61,144 nt of DNA from DATFYP01 sp035626235 (GTDB lineage: Archaea > Thermoproteota > Nitrososphaeria > Nitrososphaerales > Gagatemarchaeaceae): NCBI GenBank assembly GCA_035626235.1, contig DASPOB010000014.1, positions 1 through 61,144 of the forward strand, written 5' to 3'. Below are positions 31,743 through 39,950 of the stretch, one piece after another. How positions within the stretch are numbered: the stretch's first letter is position 1; each line of letters opens with the position of its first letter. The notes under the pieces are model-generated. The model saw nothing but the letters and a program-made list of their open reading frames with translations. It ran no database searches and was not told the origin of the DNA. The position numbers and the translations under genes are program-made.

Positions 31743-32285
31743 TTGGCTAAACCCGAGATGCTGGTGCTGGTTGACGAGAAAGACAACGAAATCGGCACCG
31801 ACACCAGAGAGAACTGCCATCGAGGGAGCGGAAAGCGGCACAGGGCCTATACCGTCTTCCTCTTCTACGAAGGGAAGCTACTGCTTCAGCAACGCAGCAA
31901 GAAGAAGCAGCTCTGGCCCGGCGGATGGGACGTGTCTTTTACGAGCCACGTGTACCCCGGCGAGACCTACGGGGAGGCCGCGGCCCGGAAGGGGGTCCAG
32001 GAGCTTGGTGCCCGGCTAGGAGACCTGACCGATGTCTACTCATTCGTCTACTTCGCGCCTCAGGGGTCCCATGCCGAGAACGAATTCTGCAGGCTACTGG
32101 TGGGGGAATTCGACGGGAAGATCAGTCCGAACCCCGACGAGATCGCTGCGGTGCGCTGGGCCAGCATCAGAGATGTGGAAAGGGACGTCGAGAGGAACCC
32201 AGGCCTCTATACCCCTTGGTTCAAGCTCTCGTTGCAGGGCTTCATGAAGAACCCAGTTTCAAGAAGGTACCTGAGCCAGCCCTAG
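31743..32285 (+). CDS. NUDIX protein resembling type I IPP isomerase
   Basis: A 180-residue protein with the IPP isomerase/NUDIX layout: KRHRAYTVFLFYEGKLLLQQ (about residues 32-51), QLWPGGWDVSFTSHVYPGET, then GEAAARKGVQELG. Type I isomerases convert isopentenyl to dimethylallyl diphosphate for isoprenoid lipids. The bacterial catalytic Cys (in a CGHP-type motif) is replaced here by FTSHV, as in some archaeal homologs, so activity needs care. The later acidic NEFCRLLVGEFDG and ISPNPDEIAAVRWAS fit. It begins with TTG preceded by GAGGAGG. It converges on the DHH gene with a 4-bp overlap. Confidence 0.75.
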   Translation: MAKPEMLVLVDEKDNEIGTDTRENCHRGSGKRHRAYTVFLFYEGKLLLQQRSKKKQLWPGGWDVSFTSHVYPGETYGEAAARKGVQELGARLGDLTDVYSFVYFAPQGSHAENEFCRLLVGEFDGKISPNPDEIAAVRWASIRDVERDVERNPGLYTPWFKLSLQGFMKNPVSRRYLSQP

Positions 32286-33289
32286 TCCACTTCCGCGAGC
32301 GGCGCACCGACCAACGACCCGATTGTCCTGAGGGTGCTGGCCAAGGCTTCGTCCTCGCCGACGTTGCAGGATAGCGACGCGGCCGTGGAGTGCCCCCCTC
32401 CGTGCCCGCCGAGGGCGCTCCCTAGTTCCCCCGCCACCTTGGTACCCAGATGAATCCCAGTGGTGTCGTAGAACTTTTGAGTTGACCTCAAGCTGACCCG
32501 AGTCTCGTCATCGGTATCCCCCGCGACGACGGCTATGTCGGCTCCCAGAAAGATCAAGGACCGGGCGACGTGGGCCTGGAACGAGCCGACCAGGCTCGTG
32601 GCCACGACCCATTCGCCCGCCTTGAGGATCCTTAGCCGCTGTGCCCCCTTCAGCTTGGCGAGGACTTCGCCGTAGTCCGGCTCTGACCTCAGGTCTTTCC
32701 TGGCCTCCCGTAGGTCTGCACCGGCATCGATTAGGCCCACGACGGCCCGCAAGGCAGACTCGCCTGCAATGGAAAGGTGAGACGAGTCGAACATGATTGC
32801 CTCGAGCAGCGCCTGGGCAGTCCGGGGCGCTGGCACGACCCCGAGTTCGCCAAAGAGCTTCCACACGAGTTCACCCGTGGACGTTGCGCTCTCGTCGACG
32901 ATCAGTCGGTCATAGACGGAAGCGGCCCGGAGAGGGTGATGGTCGATCAGCAACTTCAGACCACCCCCCCGCCTGAGCCTGTCAAGCCAGTCCTTCAGCA
33001 GCTCAGTGTCCCCGACGTCGACAACCACGTACAGGTCGTAGTCTTCAGAGCCCCCTTCGACTACTGCGTGCGGGAACTTCTTGCTCAGCTTGATGGTGAG
33101 CGTGGTCATGCCTTCCGGGGTCGCTATGTCGACCGAGCAGTTCGGAGAAACCGCCCTGAGAAGGAAGGAGACGGCATAGGCCGAGAGATATGAGTCGGCG
33201 TCGGCGTTTCTGTGGCAGATCACGACAGCTCTTCGCAGTCTCTTGGGGTCGATAAAGGGAAACTTTTCGCTCTCTGTATCTGCGCTCAA
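32282..33289 (-). CDS. DHH-family phosphoesterase (RecJ/NrnA-like)
   Basis: A 335-residue single-polypeptide DHH/DHHA1 protein. Motif I is VVICHRNADADSYLSA (about residues 21-36), motif II YVVVDVGDTE, motif III LLIDHHPL, and the DHHA1 glycine-rich motif is GGHGGGHSTAAS near the C-terminus. These coordinate two Mn ions for hydrolysis of phosphodiesters of single-stranded nucleic acid or nanoRNA. The gene follows prefoldin beta by 14 bp and closes the exosome superoperon, where a DHH protein is commonly found in archaea. Confidence 0.92.
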   Translation of the reverse strand: MSADTESEKFPFIDPKRLRRAVVICHRNADADSYLSAYAVSFLLRAVSPNCSVDIATPEGMTTLTIKLSKKFPHAVVEGGSEDYDLYVVVDVGDTELLKDWLDRLRRGGGLKLLIDHHPLRAASVYDRLIVDESATSTGELVWKLFGELGVVPAPRTAQALLEAIMFDSSHLSIAGESALRAVVGLIDAGADLREARKDLRSEPDYGEVLAKLKGAQRLRILKAGEWVVATSLVGSFQAHVARSLIFLGADIAVVAGDTDDETRVSLRSTQKFYDTTGIHLGTKVAGELGSALGGHGGGHSTAASLSCNVGEDEALASTLRTIGSLVGAPLAEVD

Positions 33290-33303
33290 ACGAAGGGCAC
33301 GGC

Positions 33304-33681
33304 CTACTGGTCTTCGGGCGGGGCCGCCGCAGGTTTACCCCTCACTGCATCGTCAATCTTGGTCTGAAGCTCCTTCAGGCTCTCCCTAAACCTCCCCTCC
33401 TGCTTGGTCAAGACCAGCTTTCGAGTGGTCGCGAGCTCCTTCTTCTCCGTGAGCTCTTTGACCATAGTTTCCTTCTCCACCTTCAGAAGCAGGTTCCCCA
33501 CGAACTTGTATATGGCCTCCGAATCGGCGGCCTTTCCCAATTCCTCCAGTGCCTTTTCCGTTTCCGACAGCTCCATCTCCACCTGCTGCTTCTGTATCAT
33601 GACGGCCTGCAGGTTCTGCTGCATCTGGTCGAATCTCGCTAGCTGCTCTCTCAAGGCAGGAGGAAGTTCGGGTTGACTCAA
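33304..33681 (-). CDS. pfdB: Prefoldin beta subunit
   Basis: A 125-residue coiled-coil protein. N-terminal helix LPPALREQLARFDQMQQNLQ (residues 5-24), central QMELSETEKALEELGKA-type region with the hairpin DSEAIYKFVGNLLLKVEKET, and a second long helix match archaeal prefoldin beta, the jellyfish-like chaperone that hands substrates to the thermosome. The C-terminal tail is Pro/Ala-rich. Its position in the exosome superoperon, between a Pcc1-like gene and a DHH gene, is conserved in archaea. Confidence 0.95.
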   Translation of the reverse strand: MSQPELPPALREQLARFDQMQQNLQAVMIQKQQVEMELSETEKALEELGKAADSEAIYKFVGNLLLKVEKETMVKELTEKKELATTRKLVLTKQEGRFRESLKELQTKIDDAVRGKPAAAPPEDQ

Positions 33682-33708
33682 TTCGTGCTCGGCGACCTCG
33701 CTGTCTAC

Positions 33709-33951
33709 TTAAAGCCTTTCGGGCTTGCGGGCTGCCCTCGGCGCGCTGGCCCTGAACAGCTGCACCTGCTTTGCTACGTCGGCCGGAGACCTCCCGCGGA
33801 TTTCTATGCGGCACATGCCCCTGTCATACGAGGCTGCAGGGAACGACTCCTTGATCCGTGTCGCCGTCTCCCTGTCTGCTGCGACGGAAATCTTGAGTTC
33901 GACAGATTTGATGGGCCTATCTGGCTTTTGCCTGGGCGAGTTCGTACGCAC
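33709..33951 (-). CDS. Pcc1-like KEOPS subunit or DUF3194-like protein
   Basis: About 80 residues from GTG 33951 (an ATG at 33972 is also in frame). It overlaps the end of eL43 by about 35 bp; no usual start occurs closer to the domain. The core SVELKISVAADRETATRIKE, CRIEIRGRSPADVAKQVQLF fits the small alpha-beta fold of Pcc1, the dimerisation subunit of the KEOPS complex that makes t6A37 in tRNA. In archaea a Pcc1 or DUF3194 gene is commonly found between eL43/RpoP and prefoldin beta. Without alignment the choice between these is open. Confidence 0.65.
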   Translation of the reverse strand: MRTNSPRQKPDRPIKSVELKISVAADRETATRIKESFPAASYDRGMCRIEIRGRSPADVAKQVQLFRASAPRAARKPERL

Positions 33952-34141
33952 CCCCGGCGACGACATACCCACAGGAGACGCACTTCCAGATCCCCGACGC
34001 CTGACGCTTGAGCTTCATGCTCGAGCATGAAGGGCATTCCCTCGCGGCCTTCTGCGTCCGGTAAATCCTCGCGTACCTCTTCCTGAGTGTCCCGCCGTAC
34101 TTCGCCCCCAGCCCCCTCACGCCTTCTTCCGAGCGCGGCAC
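33917..34141 (-). CDS. rpl37ae: Ribosomal protein eL43 (L37Ae)
   Basis: A 74-residue zinc-ribbon ribosomal protein of the large subunit. The sequence LGAKYGGTLRKRYARIYRTQ (about residues 11-30) and the zinc motif CPSCSSMKLKRQASGIWKC then CGYVVAGGAY match the family exactly (CxxC-x14-CxxC). Start and stop overlap rrp42 and the Pcc1-like gene, so translation is coupled. The small RpoP zinc subunit, often next to it, is absent here. Confidence 0.95.
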   Translation of the reverse strand: MPRSEEGVRGLGAKYGGTLRKRYARIYRTQKAARECPSCSSMKLKRQASGIWKCVSCGYVVAGGAYELAQAKAR

Positions 34142-34956
34142 TAGCGGGTCGCCTCTAAGATCTTCTCTCGAATCTCCCTGCCTATCCTGATCGACATGTC
34201 GGCCGCCTCGAGCACTTTCTCGGGGGAGATCGTGCTCGCCTCTCCCTTCTGGCTGGCGCAGATGTTCCCGTCGTCGTCGGTGGTTATGGTGATTCTCATG
34301 TCCATGGCCGCCTCCTCTTCTGACATGGGGTCGACCACCAGGGCGTCCCCGATTCTCGCCATCGTTACCGACACTGGAACCCTCTCGACGGGCACGGGGA
34401 CTACCTCATCCGTGGCCTTGGGTTTTTCGTCCTCCACCACGTACTTCTTCATTTTCGCCGTCCTAAGCGCAGAGACGACCGCGTAGCTTGTCGCGTCGAA
34501 GAGGTTGCCATCTACGTTCATTATGTTCACATCGACGAACACCGTGTAGACGCTCTTCCCCTCGATCAGGCACAGCTTGGTTAGGTCCACCATCTCTGAT
34601 TCCCTGACTCCGCGGTCCACTACCCTGGCAAGCTCGATTGCCTCTTCACTCGGGGGTCCCGGCTCCGCATATGCCGAGGCAAGCGGAAGAATCTCCGCAT
34701 TCACCACCAGTAGCCCTTTGTCAGGAGTATCGGGGAAAGGAACCCCCGTGGCTATCTTGACGCCGGCTAAGACTTCTGTGTTGCCGAGGTTCACTAACGC
34801 CGAGCCGTTGGCCTTTTGAATGACTCCGGTCTGGATCTTGATCGGTCTGTGCTCGTCTGGGGCTCTCCCGTCCATGCGCTCCCCCTTGGCGAGGAGCTCC
34901 ACCATCTGGGCCTTCCTGATTGTCTCGACGACGTAATTCTTCTTCATCATGGACAT
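34141..34956 (-). CDS. rrp42: Exosome subunit Rrp42
   Basis: A 271-residue RNase PH-fold protein that pairs with Rrp41 in the hexameric ring of the archaeal exosome, degrading RNA 3' to 5'. Typical start ERMDGRAPDEHRPIKIQTGV (about residues 26-45), GSALVNLGNTEVLAGVKI and the long acidic helix region PGPPSEEAIELARVVDRGVR are visible. Rrp42 lacks the catalytic residues but helps to bind RNA. It starts 2 bp after the rrp41 stop. Confidence 0.96.
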   Translation of the reverse strand: MSMMKKNYVVETIRKAQMVELLAKGERMDGRAPDEHRPIKIQTGVIQKANGSALVNLGNTEVLAGVKIATGVPFPDTPDKGLLVVNAEILPLASAYAEPGPPSEEAIELARVVDRGVRESEMVDLTKLCLIEGKSVYTVFVDVNIMNVDGNLFDATSYAVVSALRTAKMKKYVVEDEKPKATDEVVPVPVERVPVSVTMARIGDALVVDPMSEEEAAMDMRITITTDDDGNICASQKGEASTISPEKVLEAADMSIRIGREIREKILEATR

Positions 34957-34958
34957 CT

Positions 34959-35705
34959 CTAATCAACCTCCTCCGAAGTCGAAGGCTGCCCATCTCCGAA
35001 GAACTTCTTTGTCAGGGCCTCCCTCTGCATCGAGTACACCTCTCTCCCCTTTTGAATCGCAAGCTCGAACGCCTGCTGGAACTGCTCCCTGGAGTAGATT
35101 CCGTCGACCTGAAGCAGAGTGACATTGTTAAGGTTGGGCATTATCGCCACTGGCATGTCCCCAGACCCCTCCTTGTCCTCAGTATCATCAAGGTCGGCGA
35201 CCACCTGGCCTTCTATGATTCCGCAGGAGCATCCGACCACCAGGTCTCTCAGGTTGATGCCTGCGTCCGCCAGGGCCAGGGATGAGGCGGTTATCCCCGC
35301 GACCCTCGACCCGCCATCCGACTGGAGGACCTCAACCCAGACTTCTATGGCCGTCCTTGGGTAGTCTTCGACTATCACGGCGGGCTCAAGGGCCTCCCTG
35401 ATGACCTTCGAGATCTCAATCTCCCTCCTTGAGGGAGCCGGGTTCTTTCGCTCGTCCACGGAGAATGGTGCCATGTGGTATCTCGTCCTCACGAGCGCCC
35501 TGTCTGGCAGGACCTGGTGCTTGGGGTGGACCTCCTTCGGCCCATAGACGGCGGCGATTATCTTGTTCTTTCCCCACTCGATGTAGGCAGAACCGTCCGC
35601 ATTCTTCAGCAACCCCACTTCCAGCTTTATCGGCCTGAGCTGGTCCCATGCCCTTCCGTCGAGCCTGAGCCCGTCTTCGCCGATGAGTTTGCGCTTAGCT
35701 TCCAA
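34959..35705 (-). CDS. rrp41: Exosome catalytic subunit Rrp41
   Basis: A 248-residue phosphorolytic RNase. Family motifs are LDGRAWDQLRPIKLEVGLLK (about residues 15-34), GSAYIEWGKNKIIAAVYGP, RYHMAPFSVDERKNPAPSRR and ALEPAVIVEDYPRTAIEVWV; the catalytic Asp lies in DLDDTEDKEGSGDMPVAIMP. Start TTG 35705 overlaps the end of rrp4 by 11 bp; the longer open frame reads through rrp4 in the wrong frame. It sits second in the rrp4-rrp41-rrp42 series. Confidence 0.96.
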   Translation of the reverse strand: MEAKRKLIGEDGLRLDGRAWDQLRPIKLEVGLLKNADGSAYIEWGKNKIIAAVYGPKEVHPKHQVLPDRALVRTRYHMAPFSVDERKNPAPSRREIEISKVIREALEPAVIVEDYPRTAIEVWVEVLQSDGGSRVAGITASSLALADAGINLRDLVVGCSCGIIEGQVVADLDDTEDKEGSGDMPVAIMPNLNNVTLLQVDGIYSREQFQQAFELAIQKGREVYSMQREALTKKFFGDGQPSTSEEVD

Positions 35706-36378
35706 CCGGAGCCCCTCCCAAGTACTCCTCGACCTTCTTGGCCAAGTCCGCAGCATGCGTTTCGTTCTCTATCATCTTGATCGCGTTAACTGTCTTCACG
35801 ATTCCCTCCGGGGGACCGACGACAACGACCACGCCGTTCTGGCCGACCTTCACGTCGCAGCTCGTCCTTTCGCTTATCATGTTGATCATCGTCCCTCTCC
35901 TGCCTATCAGGCGGGGAACTTTCGTCGGTGATAGCTTGATTATCTCCCCCTTCGGGATTTTCCCGTACCCGTGCCCTCGTATGCTTAGCTGGGGGTCCCT
36001 GGACCGTTCAAACGACTCGATCCTGCACCCGACGATGTCGCCGACTCTGAATTTCGTCGTGAGGTCGTGGGTCGACGGGGAGAACTCTCTCCCGAAGACG
36101 AAGGAAGCGGGGAGAAAGCCATCGAAGCAAGAGTTGATGTCGATGACCCACCCGAAGCCGTTAATGTCGATCACCTTGCCGATTACTTCGTCGTCGGGCC
36201 TGGGTAGGTACGGCCCGGTTAGGGGGTTCAGCTTGATTCCTTCTCTGCCGACCTCTGCTAGTCCAACCCTAAGCGCTACGTAGGAGTCTCCCCGCTTCTC
36301 AATGTAGCTCCCGTATCGATAGTCGCCCCTGGCGATTACGTCTCCGGGAATCACTTGTTTCCTCTCTACCAATGGCAC
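35695..36378 (-). CDS. rrp4: Exosome RNA-binding subunit Rrp4
   Basis: A 227-residue cap subunit. It has an N-terminal beta domain (VERKQVIPGDVIARGDYRYG), an S1 domain (about residues 60-130, GKVIDINGFGWVIDINSCFD) and a KH domain (about 140-205, KGEIIKLSPTKVPRLIGRRG) with the GxxG motif. It guides RNA into the Rrp41/42 ring. The gene starts 4 bp after the SBDS gene. Confidence 0.96.
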   Translation of the reverse strand: MPLVERKQVIPGDVIARGDYRYGSYIEKRGDSYVALRVGLAEVGREGIKLNPLTGPYLPRPDDEVIGKVIDINGFGWVIDINSCFDGFLPASFVFGREFSPSTHDLTTKFRVGDIVGCRIESFERSRDPQLSIRGHGYGKIPKGEIIKLSPTKVPRLIGRRGTMINMISERTSCDVKVGQNGVVVVVGPPEGIVKTVNAIKMIENETHAADLAKKVEEYLGGAPVGS

Positions 36379-36382
36379 TTTC

Positions 36383-37120
36383 TCATTTCACCACCGTGAC
36401 CTGGGCTGCACCTTTCGTAGTGGAGCCTAGACGGTCTAGCAGGCCGGGCTGTCCACCAGCTGGTATTTCTACTATTGCCGATAGGGTCCCGTCCGCCCCC
36501 CATTCCTCCCTGTGGATCTCGCCGAAGTTTTTCAGCACGCCGATTGCTTGCCCTGAGTACTGGGCGGGGACCTTCACTTGAAGCCTAATCTTCTCTGACT
36601 TCAGGGGCAAGATCGTCCTGAGCTTCTCGATGACAAGCTTGGTCTGCTCGTTTGCGTCCTGGAACGGGTCGATCGCCACTCTGGCCTCCTGCATCGCTTG
36701 GTCGACCCTCAGAGGCGGGTGGGGAAGCATCGTCTTTGGATCGACGAAGTTCTTCGATATTATCGCTATTACCGCCTTCCTCTTCTCGTCCGTCAGCCTC
36801 TTCCTCTGATCCTGAGTAAGGTTCAGCTCGCCGCGTTTCAGGATATCTAGGGCAACTGCCGCTTCGTCCTCGGTCTGGAAATACTTTCTCAGCTTCTCTA
36901 CCCCCACGCGCAGTCCCTTGTTCGAGTCTGAGTAGACCTCGTCCATCACGATGACCTGTGACGGCTCCACGTTCTTACCTTGTTTGAAGCTGAGCGCGGA
37001 ATCGGGGTTCACGAGCACCTCGAAGTGTTCGCCTTCGATAATGAGCCTCACAGTCGTGTACTTCGACGGCTCCTTGGTCCTGGCCCTAGTGTACCCTGAA
37101 GTGTGTCCGAAACCGCTCAT
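36383..37120 (-). CDS. SBDS-family ribosome maturation protein
   Basis: A 245-residue three-domain SBDS protein that helps release anti-association factors from the large subunit. Domain I (about residues 15-95) contains YTTVRLIIEGEHFEVLVNPD and ALSFKQGKNVEPSQVIVMDE. Domain II has LTQDQRKRLTDEKRKAVIAI and FVDPKTMLPHPPLRVDQAMQ, and domain III LPLKSEKIRLQVKVPAQYSG. It lies between psmA and rrp4, the usual archaeal position. Confidence 0.96.
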   Translation of the reverse strand: MSGFGHTSGYTRARTKEPSKYTTVRLIIEGEHFEVLVNPDSALSFKQGKNVEPSQVIVMDEVYSDSNKGLRVGVEKLRKYFQTEDEAAVALDILKRGELNLTQDQRKRLTDEKRKAVIAIISKNFVDPKTMLPHPPLRVDQAMQEARVAIDPFQDANEQTKLVIEKLRTILPLKSEKIRLQVKVPAQYSGQAIGVLKNFGEIHREEWGADGTLSAIVEIPAGGQPGLLDRLGSTTKGAAQVTVVK

Positions 37121-37135
37121 CGGAAAGCATCGATC

Positions 37136-37885
37136 CTAGGAGCTCTTGGCTGGGGGCTTGTCCGACCTGGTCCTCGCGCCGGATGCGTACTTCCCAATCT
37201 CCTGCTCCGTGAGCCTGCGCATCTTCTTCGACTCAGAGTCAACCACTGCCACCTTGATGTGCGCCGTCCCCGACTTGTCCTCGCTCACGACATAGATGCA
37301 TTCGATGGCCAGCTTTATCGCGTCGTCCAGGGAAAGGCTGGCCTCGTAATTCTTCTCGAGGTAGTCATTGACTTGGTCGCTCCCCTGACCGATTGCGATG
37401 GCGTGGAACCCTGAATAGGTTCCGGTAGGGTCCGCGAGGAACACTACCGGTCCGTTGTCCTCGTCTACCCCCGCAATGATGAGCGACACGCCGAACGGCC
37501 TGACCCCAGCATACTGAGTGTACTGTTGATTCATGTCGGCTATCCTTTTGGCGATGGCCTCGACGTCTACTGGCTCGTCGTAGATGAGCCGATTGCTCTG
37601 AGCCATGACGCGCGCGTTGTCAACCTGGATTCTGGCGTCAGGGATGTATCCAGCCCCCACGGCGCCGATGTGGTCATCGACCTGAAACATCTTAATGACG
37701 GAGTCGTCGCTCTGGAGTTTCCTTCCCTTCTCTTCCACTGCCATGACTACTCCCTGTTTCGTCCTAATGCCGACCGCCAGGCTCCCTCTCCTGACCGTCT
37801 CAAGGGCGTATTCGACTTGGTACAACCTTCCGTCCGGAGAGAATATCGTAATCGCCCTGTCGTAACCCGCAGAGGGTGCAAACAT
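37136..37885 (-). CDS. psmA: Proteasome alpha subunit
   Basis: A 249-residue 20S proteasome alpha subunit. The gate-forming N-terminus is MFAPSAGYDRAITIFSPDGR, followed by LYQVEYALETVRRGSLAVGI, the diagnostic alpha motif. Start ATG 37885 has an AAAGGAG ribosome-binding site about 12 nt upstream and a TATA-like TTTAAAAGT further up. A longer open frame exists, but its N-terminus is not proteasome-like. It heads the superoperon psmA-SBDS-rrp4-rrp41-rrp42-eL43-pcc1-pfdB-DHH, joining protein and RNA turnover. Confidence 0.97.
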   Translation of the reverse strand: MFAPSAGYDRAITIFSPDGRLYQVEYALETVRRGSLAVGIRTKQGVVMAVEEKGRKLQSDDSVIKMFQVDDHIGAVGAGYIPDARIQVDNARVMAQSNRLIYDEPVDVEAIAKRIADMNQQYTQYAGVRPFGVSLIIAGVDEDNGPVVFLADPTGTYSGFHAIAIGQGSDQVNDYLEKNYEASLSLDDAIKLAIECIYVVSEDKSGTAHIKVAVVDSESKKMRRLTEQEIGKYASGARTRSDKPPAKSS

Positions 37886-38169
37886 TGTGTTTTCTTGCTC
37901 CTTTTGACCAACGCCTTGGCATCCACTTTTAAACTGTTTGGGTTCCGACCCGTCCCTGTGGCATTTTCGTGTAGTCAGCGTCCGCGTCGAGAAACCCGCC
38001 AGTACCCTGTGTCTACTCCCGCACTCTCTTGGGATGTCGGACGCATCTGGCGTCGCCGATGCGCTCCTCACGTTCGGGTACCTCGGCTCGTTGATTTGGA
38101 ACCGATTCCGCTATTGTCCATCGCCCATCCCGAAAGTTCATATCGGGTCGGCGGTGCGAACGGGCGAGC

Positions 38170-38757
38170 ATGACTAATGTGCTCGCTGTCAACAATTATC
38201 CCTCTACAGATCGTTTCGACAGGCTTCGCAAGTGCCTGGAACTGAACGGTGCCCTGGTTAATGTGACGGGGTGGACAGAATGCTCGGTTTCGAATTTCAG
38301 CGGGTACGATGGCGTTGTCCTTTCCGGCTCCCCTGACATGGCGTCGACCGAAGCTGCACAGACCAAGTTCTCCGCCGAAGTCGAGGCGATAAGGGAGACC
38401 AAGACTCCCATCCTCGGCGTCTGCTTCGGCCATCAGTTGGCTGCAATCGCGTTCGGCTCCAGGGTGGTAAAGGACGTGCGTCCCGTGGTCGAATTTGTGA
38501 GGACCGAAGTGACCGCCGACGACCCTTTGTTCGAAGGCCTTCCGAAATCTATAATGTTGGTGGAATCTCGACACGAGGTAGTTGAATCACTCCCGCGAGG
38601 GTTCAAACTCATCGCACGAAGTGAGACTTCGAAAATAGCGGCCATGAAGCACGAGAAGCTTCCTATCTACGGCGTGCAGTCGCATCCCGAACGCTACACC
38701 TCCGAGAACCCTGAAGGGAACCGTTTGGTGGCCAACTTCCTAGGCCTTCTATCATAG
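38170..38757 (+). CDS. Class I glutamine amidotransferase (GuaA amidotransferase-like)
   Basis: A 195-residue stand-alone glutaminase domain. The nucleophile elbow is ILGVCFGHQLAAIAFGS (Cys at about residue 82), and the His-Glu pair is in IYGVQSHPERYTSENPEG. This matches the GMP synthase amidotransferase subunit of archaea with split guaA, or related gamma-glutamyl hydrolase-like proteins. The JAMM protease gene follows by 9 bp, so the two are probably cotranscribed. No ATP-pyrophosphatase subunit is in view. A guaAA role is plausible but not certain. Confidence 0.8.
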   Translation: MTNVLAVNNYPSTDRFDRLRKCLELNGALVNVTGWTECSVSNFSGYDGVVLSGSPDMASTEAAQTKFSAEVEAIRETKTPILGVCFGHQLAAIAFGSRVVKDVRPVVEFVRTEVTADDPLFEGLPKSIMLVESRHEVVESLPRGFKLIARSETSKIAAMKHEKLPIYGVQSHPERYTSENPEGNRLVANFLGLLS

Positions 38758-38766
38758 GCGATAGCG

Positions 38767-39168
38767 ATGCCGGTCAAGAACGTCGTCTTCGCGCCGGAGG
38801 TGGTCGACAGCCTCTTGTCCTACGCCAAGATGGCCTACCCGGACGAAGGTATCCTCCTGCTACGGGGCAGGTCGAAGAAAGGGGTCGTCGAGGTCACCAG
38901 CGTGGCGGTTCCTCCCGCCGCCGTGCACTCCCGCAGCTACTCTTCATTCAACTGGTGGATGCTCCCCTTGGACCTTTCTTACCTCGGGGTCGCCCATTCT
39001 CACCCATCGGGGTATGTGGTCCCTTCTCACGAGGACCTCCTCCACTCGACAGGGAGAATCATGGTGATAATGGGATACCCGTACACTGACGACTCCTGCA
39101 TAGGGGTGTTCGACCACAACGGCAACAGGGTCCCCTTTGAAGTGGGCAATGAGACGCATCAACGTTAA
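38767..39168 (+). CDS. JAMM/MPN+ metalloprotease
   Basis: A 133-residue JAMM protease with the zinc motif VAHSHPSGYVVPSHEDLLHS (HxHP-x6-Sx2D, about residues 77-96) and an upstream Glu near residue 27 (YPDEGILLLRG). Archaeal members cleave ubiquitin-like SAMP proteins or MoaD/ThiS-type conjugates. It follows a glutamine amidotransferase gene by 9 bp. No SAMP-like or E1-like gene is adjacent, so its substrate must be encoded elsewhere. Confidence 0.92.
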   Translation: MPVKNVVFAPEVVDSLLSYAKMAYPDEGILLLRGRSKKGVVEVTSVAVPPAAVHSRSYSSFNWWMLPLDLSYLGVAHSHPSGYVVPSHEDLLHSTGRIMVIMGYPYTDDSCIGVFDHNGNRVPFEVGNETHQR

Positions 39169-39241
39169 ATAGCATGAGACGCGCACCTCTCATAGGCGAA
39201 ACGCTACGTCTCAATACAACAAAGGACAAACTTGGGGCGCT

Positions 39242-39385
39242 TTGAAGAAGGCCTGGAGAGGCTACAAGGTCGCCAAGGTTCAGAAGAACGTGGCTGACAT
39301 GAAGAAGTATGCCGAGCGCATCCGGACCCTGCAGAGCGAACTAGGGCTAGTCCAAGCGAAGTTCCCCGAGCTAGGTCTTAACTAG
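39242..39385 (+). CDS. 47-residue basic helical miniprotein
   Basis: A short gene read as TTG AAG AAG GCC TGG at 39242, with a GGGGC just upstream and a TATA-like GTTAAATAGC at about 39166, too far for a leaderless start but suitable for a short leader. The product has two helical runs, AWRGYKVAKVQKNVADMKKY and AERIRTLQSELGLVQAKF, rich in Lys and hydrophobics, suitable for a coiled coil. Family unknown; a nucleic-acid or ribosome-associated role is only a guess. Confidence 0.5.
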   Translation: MKKAWRGYKVAKVQKNVADMKKYAERIRTLQSELGLVQAKFPELGLN

Positions 39386-39407
39386 ACCTAACTCAGCCCC
39401 TTTTTCT

Positions 39408-39785
39408 TTATCCAAATTCCGCAGAGTGATTGGTAACTATCTGGTTCCTTACGTCCTGAGCCTGCTGAAGGGTGAACTCAGGCTCGGTCGAGACGTAGAT
39501 CAGCTTGTCCCCGAGGTTGAAGGTGAGGATATTCACCTTCTCCCTTTTGATGAACGTGTATTGAATCTTCCCGAAGTACTGGTCCCAGGTACGTTCGGTG
39601 CTGAGCTGTATGGTCACGTTGGCGATTAGCCTCAAGTCCTCGCTGACCGGCTCAAGGGAGGGGATGCCCTTCTTCATTCCTCCCGCTATCTGTCTCCCTG
39701 TGCGGTCGAGGATGGCCGCGAACCTAACGCGCCTGTCGAACTTGAAGATCTCTGTGCAGACCTTTTCGTATCTTGTCTGAAGCAT
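39408..39785 (-). CDS. DUF6659-like small protein
   Basis: About 125 residues from ATG 39785, 28 nt after a TATA-like CTTATAACA, so the mRNA is probably leaderless; the longer open frame is rejected for this reason. The sequence RVRFAAILDRTGRQIAGGMK (about residues 18-37), EDLRLIANVTIQLSTERTWD and GKIQYTFIKREKVNILTFNL resembles a small roadblock- or profilin-like family common in Thaumarchaeota (DUF6659 by my recollection). It may act in protein-protein contacts or signalling. The function is unknown. Confidence 0.6.
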   Translation of the reverse strand: MLQTRYEKVCTEIFKFDRRVRFAAILDRTGRQIAGGMKKGIPSLEPVSEDLRLIANVTIQLSTERTWDQYFGKIQYTFIKREKVNILTFNLGDKLIYVSTEPEFTLQQAQDVRNQIVTNHSAEFG

Positions 39786-39950
39786 CCCCTCGGTTGGGAG
39801 TCCCCCAATGTTATAAGGGCGACGGGAGACTTCGAGCGGCAATCCCGAAGGGCCGCCGCTCGAGGATTGGTTGACATTACCTGATGTAATTGTGCACTTG
39901 GTTTGACTCTGCATTAGATTTGCCCCTCGAGGTCATTGTTGCTTCTGAAT

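Noticed and set aside
37886..38071. N-terminal extension of the proteasome alpha subunit
   Set aside because: Proteasome alpha subunits begin at the MFAPSAGYDRAITIF motif, which has its own ribosome-binding site.
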